This document shows, piece after piece, positions 61,601 to 64,000 of a stretch of 64,000 nt of DNA. Position 1 is the first letter of the stretch; every line of letters begins with the position of its first letter. The notes beneath the pieces were generated by a model. The model made no database searches. It was not told where the DNA came from and saw only the letters and a program-made list of their open reading frames with translations. Source of the DNA: Tupaia tana (lineage: Eukaryota; Chordata; Mammalia; Scandentia; Tupaiidae). The stretch spans positions 84,626,490 through 84,690,489 of the forward strand of contig JAKSZU010000016.1 in assembly GCA_026018925.1 (NCBI GenBank). The letters run 5' to 3'. The translations under genes and the position numbers were made by a program.

Positions 61601-63232
61601 TCTGACCAGCATCTTTTTTTTTTTCTTTTTCTTTTTTTGGAGAGGTTTTCGCTATAGGGCGCGTGCGCTCGCCAGACAGACAGAGAGAGACAGAGACAGA
61701 AAGCGAGAAATCACCCCCCAGGGGGGATGACCACGCCGCAATCCCTTCTCCTCCATTCTCCTCTCGGGATCTTGGGCACGCACGCACACGCGCCCGGCGT
61801 GAGTTTAAGCCACCGGGTCCGAGACGCGAACCGCGGTCCACTACGTGGGAGTCCAGTGACATAGCCATTACGCTAACTGCTGGTCCCCTGACCAGAATCT
61901 TGACAGCCGAGTAAACTGAGGCTCAGAGCGACTGTCCCTTGGTTTAACCTCAGTGACTGGGTAGGGCCTAGCGGAAAGCCAGGCTCAGCCTCACCCACTG
62001 GGCGTGGGGTTGTGCTGGGACCAGAGCTCCCTGGCAAGCACGGCTGCGTCACCACCTGCTCTGCACTCAGGTCTGAGCAGCGTCCCTGGGAGCGTCTGGG
62101 ACTTCGTTTCTGGCAGCTTTTCACCCAGTCCATCCCCCATCCTGAACACCAACCCCAGTCCAGGCAGCGCCGAGCTGGCGCGGGTCCGGCGGCAGCTGGA
62201 CAAGGCCAAGAGGAAGATCAGGCAGTGGGAGGAGTCCTGGCAGCAGGTGGCGCAGGTGAGCAGGCTGGTGGCCTGGGGTGACGGGGTGTGTGGGGGACAG
62301 ATGCCACCTGCACGGCCCCCCTGGGTTTCAGGCCTGTGACGCATGGCAGCGCGAGGCCCAGGAGGCCAAAGAGCGGGCCCGGGTAGCCGACAGCGACAGG
62401 CGGCTGGCCCTGCGGAGGAAGGAGGAGGTGGAGGCCCGGGTCCGGCAGCTGCAGGACGAGCTGGGGGGCCTGGGCGTGTCTTCGCTGCCCGGGCTGCGCG
62501 GCTGCCCCGACATGGGCACCATCCCTCTGCCACAGCTACACTCGCTGCAGAGCCAGCTGCGCCTCGACCTGGAGGCCGTGGACGGGGTGAGTCCTGTGCG
62601 CCCCCGGGGTGGAGGGCTGGGACCCACCCCCGCTGCGCCCTCTCAGCCTCACCTTCGCCCCAGTGCCTTGGGGTGTTCTCCCGTCGGGGTCAGGGCTGGC
62701 CCGCCCCTCCTGCTAGCAGAGGCTGCGCCCTGCGGAGAGGCCACCCCACCCCGGTGTGCGGGCATTCCAGGACGCCCGCCTCAGCGTCTTCTCAGCGCAG
62801 TACAGGAGCTGCTCTACCCGCTCGGCTAGGGACGCCCCCGGCTCTGCCCTCACTAGCCCAGAGCCTCCACACGGCCCACCTCTGCTCGGCTCCATGGTCT
62901 CTTCCCTCCAGGAACCAGGGGCTCAGGGCCTCAGAGGCCTCCACCCGATCTTGTGGCCAGTGCCGTAGCCCCGCCCCATACCTGGTGGGCCTTCCTCCCT
63001 GTCCGGGAAGGACTGCTTGGGGTGCTGATGGTGCTGGGAGGGGCCGTTTAGCCCAGCAGAGCCTGCCTGCCCACAGGTGATCTTCCAGCTCCGGGCCAAG
63101 CAGTGCGTGGCCTGCCAGGAACGGGCCCGCGGTGCCGTCCTGCAGCCCTGCCAGCACCGGGCCCTCTGTGAGCGGTGTGCAGCCAGCACGCCTGAGTGCC
63201 CCTGCTGCAAGGGCCAGCCCCTCCCATGGTGA
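28834..63232 (+). CDS. UNKL: UNKL, Unkempt-like CCCH zinc-finger / RING protein (14 exons, 696 aa)
   Basis: This is a paralogue of the RNA-binding translational regulator UNK. Human UNKL has been reported to bind BAF60b and to have ubiquitin-ligase activity. Model: 28834-28907, 29238-29447, 37143-37319, 37683-37816, 41967-42102, 44542-44659, 45568-45652, 46806-46891, 51606-51759, 60678-60767, 61226-61456, 62071-62255, 62332-62586, 63077-63232. The sum is 2091 nt with continuous phase. The start MPSVSKAAAALSGSPPQTEK is the human start with one Ala fewer. Residues 25-310 carry the CCCH fingers (for example YKTGTC...HCAFAH, YKTAQCPKPPRLC...CPHYH, YKSTQCND...CAFAH). Residues about 341-500 are Ser/Pro-rich low complexity, about 520-645 a coiled coil (ELARVRRQLDKAKRKIRQWE, REAQEAKERARVADSDRR), and the C-terminus a RING with CVAC, CQH, CERC and CPCC. 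Exon 10 uses the acceptor at 60677 because GSALGLCLGDIDVASLE then aligns with the human protein. An additional linker exon between exons 8 and 9 may be missing. Confidence 0.94.
29993..30247 (+). repeat. tRNA-derived SINE, long type
   Basis: A full copy flanked by AAAGAGACGCTTTT and AAAGAGGACGCTGTTT, a diverged target-site duplication. Confidence 0.9.
30879..31222 (-). repeat. SINE, long type, antisense, carrying a minisatellite
   Basis: Poly-T and GCTATGGGGCTCACGTGC at the left, and TTTGGGACTCGGGACACGCA plus CCGCTGGGTCCGGGACTCG at the right, belong to one SINE. The middle is replaced by a 49-bp tandem array. Confidence 0.85.
30930..31125. repeat. 49-bp minisatellite, 4 copies
   Basis: A unit beginning GAGAGGAGAGAGCCCTGCCC and ending CTCGCCCCCCAG repeats four times at near identity. 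Its edges match the SINE body (GAGAGA run and CCCCCCAG). Confidence 0.92.
32400..32577 (-). repeat. SINE fragment, antisense
   Basis: It contains CCCCCTGGGGGACGACCACA, CCTCCATTCTCCTCTCGGGG and GCTGCTGGGTCCGGGCCTTG, with the 5' head truncated. Confidence 0.75.
32579..32858 (-). repeat. chimeric SINE: long-type 3' part joined to short-type 5' part, antisense
   Basis: From the left, TTTTGCTATAGGGCACCTGG through TCTCGGGATCTTCGGCAC is long type. At about 32715-32730 it switches to CACCAGAGAGGGACAGAG and AGGGAAAGTGAGAAAGCAAG, which is short type, and ends CCACCTGCTGGCCCC. Confidence 0.75.
32891..33052 (+). repeat. short-type SINE
   Basis: A complete copy with a (TC)n run and an A-rich tail. It forms a tail-to-tail inverted pair with 33060-33218. 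Confidence 0.9.
33060..33218 (-). repeat. short-type SINE, antisense
   Basis: A complete copy ending GCCACCTGCCGGCCCC, in inverted orientation to its neighbour. Confidence 0.9.
33219..33318 (-). repeat. SINE 5' fragment, long type, antisense
   Basis: It contains CGGCATGAGTTTTAAGCCAC and ends GTCTGCTGGTCCCC. Only the tRNA-like head and start of the body are left. Confidence 0.8.
34815..34845. repeat. (CCCT)n simple repeat
   Basis: Five clean CTCC units followed by degenerate copies. Confidence 0.85.
34876..35117 (+). repeat. tRNA-derived SINE, long type
   Basis: The head GGCCAGCAGGTGGCATAATGG, the body, CCTATAGTAAAAATCTCTC tail. Confidence 0.9.
35176..35437 (-). repeat. tRNA-derived SINE, long type, antisense
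   Basis: Flanked by AGTTTGCAGCTTCATCTCTC and AGTTTGCAGCTTTATCTTTC, a diverged target-site duplication. Confidence 0.92.
35455..35920 (+). mobile_element. GC-drifted L1 3' end (L1M-like)
   Basis: The order of degenerate words (AAGGCTGAGTCGTGCTGCGC, then GCTGCGTGCACACTCAGC, then GGGTCTGTGCCCAGGAGTCG) follows the well-known L1 3' region (in the parent: AGGCTGAATAATATTCC ... GGGTATATACCCAGGAGTGG), with most A/T changed to G/C. It is non-coding. Confidence 0.6.
36521..36781 (+). repeat. tRNA-derived SINE, long type
   Basis: The head GGGACTAACAGATGTCATAG, the body, CTAAAAATAAAACC tail. It abuts an inverted copy. Confidence 0.88.
36783..36950 (-). repeat. SINE, long type, antisense, with deletions
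   Basis: GATTTTTGCTGTAGGGCAC start and GTCTGCTGGCCCC end, with an internal deletion. Confidence 0.8.
38152..38380 (-). repeat. old SINE, long type, antisense
   Basis: TACCGTAGGGTGCATGCGCT start; ends CACCACGCCCCTGCTGGCCC. Confidence 0.82.
39937..40078 (+). repeat. short-type SINE
   Basis: GGGGCCGGCAGGTGGCGAGG head; tail CTTACAGCAAATTTAAAAATG. Confidence 0.82.
40136..40380 (+). repeat. tRNA-derived SINE, long type
   Basis: GGACCAGCAGGTGGCATAATG head and full body; ends GTCTCTAAAAAACAAAAG. Confidence 0.92.
40621..40850 (-). repeat. old SINE, antisense
   Basis: Poly-T, GCCAGAGGGTGTGTGTGCTT and GGATCTTGGGCGGCACGC are recognisable. Confidence 0.75.
40861..41099 (-). repeat. SINE, long type, antisense
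   Basis: GAGAGACTTTTGCTATGGGG start; ends TGTCACTTGCTGGCCC. Confidence 0.88.
41135..41335 (-). repeat. old SINE, antisense
   Basis: TTTTAGGGCATGCGTCCTTG, GGGGATCTTGGGTGGGCATG and TGTCACTTGCTGGCC are present in order. Confidence 0.75.
41367..41490 (-). repeat. short-type SINE, antisense
   Basis: AGAGGGAAAGTGAGAAAGTA, CAGGTCTGGGACTCGAACC, ends CACCTGCCAGCCCC. Confidence 0.85.
41495..41930 (+). mobile_element. GC-drifted L1 3' end (L1M-like) abutting UNKL exon 5
   Basis: TTTTAGGGCCACAGAAAAGC, GGTGCAGAGATCCC, GTTTACGTCAGACC and GGCTTCGCTCAGCATGCTTG then GCAGGTCCCTCTGTGGCGTG follow the order of L1 3' sequence (in the parent: GCTTCTTTCACTCAGCATAA ... CAAGGTTCATCCATGTTGTA). It ends about 37 bp before exon 5. 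Confidence 0.62.
42766..43000 (-). repeat. old SINE, antisense
   Basis: AGATTTTTGCCACGGGGGCA start; GCCAGGCCCAGGACTTGAAC; ends ACCTGCTGGTCCCC. Confidence 0.8.
43018..43365 (-). repeat. short-type SINE plus old long-type fragment, antisense
   Basis: 43018-43157 is a short-type copy (AAAGAATTATTTTATTTAAC tail end). 43160-43365 is a long-type fragment with GGGGGATGGCCACACCACAA. Confidence 0.75.
43640..44110 (+). repeat. A-rich run and two old sense SINE fragments
   Basis: An A-run (43640-43661) is followed by two diverged copies ending GAGCTCATGTGCCCTCTGGC (about 43905) and GCGCATGCGCCTTCTGGC (about 44095). Confidence 0.65.
44660..45567 (+). other. UNKL: UNKL intron 6
   Basis: The intron is 0.9 kb, GC-rich, with no repeat or exon recognised. 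Confidence 0.7.
46170..46550 (-). repeat. old SINEs, antisense (long then short type)
   Basis: 46170-46420 contains TTTTGGGCACACGTGCACAC and CCACCGGGTCTGGGTCTGG. 46430-46550 contains AGAGAGAGTCAGGGAGGGG with an A/T-rich tail. Confidence 0.72.
46549..46697. repeat. 72-bp tandem duplication
   Basis: Two nearly identical units start at 46549 and 46621 (GGGCCGCGCTCCAGCCCCCG), with the start of a third (GCGGGCCACA) at about 46690. Confidence 0.92.
48336..48925. repeat. 50-bp minisatellite, about 12 copies
   Basis: The unit is built of GTGGGACGCAGGGTGTCGGT plus GACAGTAGGTGGGGACGCAG plus ACACGGGGCG. Some units are 49 bp by loss of one G. At 48721 the phase resets with GTCCTGGGCAGTAGG, the same words that open the array. 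Confidence 0.97.
48946..49275 (+). repeat. two SINEs in sense, first truncated
   Basis: 48946-49040 is a head-only copy (CAGACCCGGTGGCTTTGAAA). 49041-49275 is a long-type copy ending GGTGAGCGCATGTACACTAA. Confidence 0.78.
49276..49440 (-). repeat. SINE, long type, antisense, truncated
   Basis: TTTTTTTTCTATAGGGCACG to CACCTGGCATGAGTTTA; the tRNA-like head is missing. It is joined directly to an inverted copy. Confidence 0.82.
49888..50040 (+). repeat. short-type SINE
   Basis: GGGGCTGGCAGGGGGTGCTG head; tail GGTCAGATTAAAATAAATG. Confidence 0.85.
50312..50560 (+). repeat. tRNA-derived SINE, long type
   Basis: GGCACCAGCAGTTGGCGTAA head and full body; 3' end partly deleted before AAAACCTCTCCC. 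Confidence 0.9.
50571..50725 (-). repeat. short-type SINE, antisense
   Basis: TTTAAGAATTACTTTATTAT start; ends GCCACCTGCTGGCCCC. Tail-to-tail with 50312-50560. Confidence 0.88.
50736..51140 (-). repeat. two old SINE remnants, antisense
   Basis: 50736-50950 and about 50965-51140 keep GAGAGACAGGGAGAGGGAG and GATAGAGGGTGCATGCACTT and degenerate heads. Confidence 0.65.
52319..52602 (+). repeat. young tRNA-derived SINE, long type
   Basis: This is a full copy with all CpGs of the tRNA-like part intact and an uninterrupted A-tail of about 28. It is flanked by AAGAAGTGGTAGGGAG exactly on both sides. It is the best consensus-like copy in the window. Confidence 0.97.
52871..53139. repeat. 34-bp minisatellite, 8 copies
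   Basis: The unit CCTCGTGCGTGCTCTGCGGG plus CACACTGGCGCCGG repeats with a strict 34-bp period. The last copies carry GCTGG in place of GCCGG. Confidence 0.97.
53822..54093 (-). repeat. tRNA-derived SINE, long type, antisense
   Basis: Impure poly-T, GGAGAGGTTTTTGCTATAGG, the body, ends CAACTGCTGGTTCC. Confidence 0.9.
54147..54385 (+). repeat. old SINE, sense
   Basis: GGGCCAGCTCCATAGCCCAG head; TGGCAAGTGCATGTGCCCTC and A-rich end. Confidence 0.75.
54588..54843 (-). repeat. tRNA-derived SINE, long type, antisense
   Basis: CTGTAGGGTGCGTGCGCTCG start; ends CCAACTGCTGGTCCCC. Confidence 0.92.
54848..55136 (-). repeat. SINE, long type, antisense
   Basis: Poly-T start, then an insert of about 50 bp before the body; ends CATCTGCTGGTCTC. 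It follows directly on the previous copy. Confidence 0.85.
55735..56040 (+). promoter_or_regulatory. UNKL: intragenic CpG island, candidate alternative UNKL promoter
   Basis: CpG-dense DNA with clustered GC boxes (55777-55806) and an AP-1/MARE-like TGAGTCAGC (55864-55872). A strong splice donor, GGAGCGAG|GTGAGT, lies at 56036/56037. This layout fits an alternative first exon splicing to exon 10 or later, but no transcript evidence is available here. Confidence 0.5.
56862..57040. repeat. tandem duplication of about 92 bp, 2 copies
   Basis: AGGAGGAGCTGGTGCTCCTG and GGAACCTGCTCCTGCTGG, followed by TATGAGCTAGGCCT and GCAGCTGC, occur twice with small deletions in the second copy. It borders the next minisatellite. 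Confidence 0.9.
57033..57935. repeat. irregular minisatellite, about 23 copies
   Basis: The core GAGGCCGTGTGAGCTGTGCA plus GGTGTG is followed by a variable spacer (CGGACGG, TGGCGGGCCTTCCCCGG and relatives). Unit length alternates between about 31 and about 45 bp. Confidence 0.96.
61475..61495. repeat. poly-C run
   Basis: A C-run of about 18 lies about 20 bp past the donor of UNKL exon 11. Confidence 0.9.
61611..61888 (-). repeat. young tRNA-derived SINE, long type, antisense
   Basis: Flanked by CTGACCAGCATCTT and CTGACCAGAATCTT; body CpGs intact. It sits in UNKL intron 11, about 180 bp before exon 12. Confidence 0.95.
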
Positions 63233-64000
63233 CCCAGGCCAACGCCCGCATCCTGGGAGCACCGCCTGAGGCTGCCGCGGTCGTGCAATGGAGCTCCGTC
63301 AGCTGCTGCTGTCTGGACCCAGGCTCCACCTGCCAGCCTTCCTGTCATCGTACCTACCGTGGGCCAGCGGGTTTCAAGGTATTCTCAAAAACTAAAAGCA
63401 AACCCGCTGCGCCTGCCCGCCCCCCCCCCCGCCCCCCACAGGGCTGCACCTGCGGGCTGGACAGGTACTTCCTCACTGTGGCCTGCAGCCCGCAGGCCAC
63501 CATGGCCAGGCCACGGGCAGGGGTCTCGTCAAAGCACCTAGTAAACCGAGCGGCTATTAGACGTGGTTACGCTAAGCTGCTTTCTCCGAGTTCGTTTCTG
63601 ATGTGCGGTCCACGAAGCTCGCGTGCTGTGAAGCCCGCTTCCTGGCAGTTCACTGCGCGCTCGTACGTGAACGCGTGAGGTTCCTACTCTGAAGCCAGTT
63701 CTTACAGGACGAGCCCCTGCCCAGTAGCGAGGAGGAACTAGGACTCCAGGCCCCGCGTTGACTGTAAGCAGTGATTGAGCCGTGTCCATGGAGATGTTGC
63801 TAGGAAACAAGCGGGTTCTTGACGTGCACACATCCCTGGAGTTTTGCGTCCCCACGTCGCGCTGGCCACGTACTACGTCACCCACGGCCACATTTCTAAG
63901 TGCCTGTGCCTTGCAAAGCAGCAGGAGCCGACCATTGGCTTTACTTTCTCCGACTGCCAGCCACAGGGCGGTGTCGGGTCTGGGACCGGCTCTGTAGCCA
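63233..64000 (+). other. UNKL: UNKL 3' UTR and flank
   Basis: No canonical AATAAA was found after the TGA at 63230-63232, so the 3' end is not placed. A poly-C run lies at about 63419-63433. Confidence 0.6.

Overview
The window is nuclear DNA from a placental mammal. It is a GC-rich, CpG-rich block syntenic with human 16p13.3, read in the opposite orientation to the human reference. Five spliced protein genes lie in the order CLCN7 (3' half) > CCDC154 > PERCC1 (opposite strand) > UQCC4 (C16orf91) > UNKL, which matches the human gene order. Exons were placed by protein similarity recalled from human orthologues, by GT/AG sites and by phase continuity. All coding phases close without frameshifts.

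Layout. 1-6760: the last 11 coding exons and 3' UTR of the lysosomal Cl-/H+ exchanger CLCN7. 7311-14187: CCDC154, a 17-exon coiled-coil gene starting about 570 bp after the CLCN7 poly(A) signal. 14957-16630: PERCC1 on the minus strand, tail-to-tail with CCDC154, with a TATA box and a motif-dense AT-richer block upstream that sits where the human intestine-critical region lies. 16960-22380: intergenic DNA with SINEs, MaLR LTR remnants and one candidate conserved element. 22414-22907: UQCC4 in a CpG island. 28834-63232: UNKL, 14 coding exons with CCCH zinc fingers at the N-terminus and a RING finger at the C-terminus, and long introns full of repeats.

Repeats. About 50 copies of a tRNA-derived SINE occur in two forms: a short, older form (tRNA-like head plus C/T-rich tail) and a long, younger form with an extra body. 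Several long copies have intact CpGs, target-site duplications and long A-tails, so the family was active recently. No Alu, B1/B2, Can-SINE, Bov or ERE-like SINE was recognised, so the host is probably not a catarrhine or platyrrhine primate, murid, carnivore, ruminant or horse. I cannot name the species; a colugo is only a guess. Four clear minisatellites (49-bp, 50-bp, 34-bp and about 31-45-bp units) and smaller tandem duplications lie in UNKL introns. Two GC-drifted L1 3' ends remain in UNKL introns.

The genes do not form a pathway. CLCN7 and CCDC154 are both linked to osteopetrosis. PERCC1 acts in enteroendocrine cells, UQCC4 in assembly of respiratory complex III, and UNKL is an Unkempt-family CCCH/RING protein. 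No unknown protein system was found. The less ordinary signals are an inverted copy of one CCDC154 exon beside PERCC1, the young tRNA-SINE family (including a minisatellite grown inside one copy and tail-to-tail inverted pairs), and the PERCC1 upstream element.
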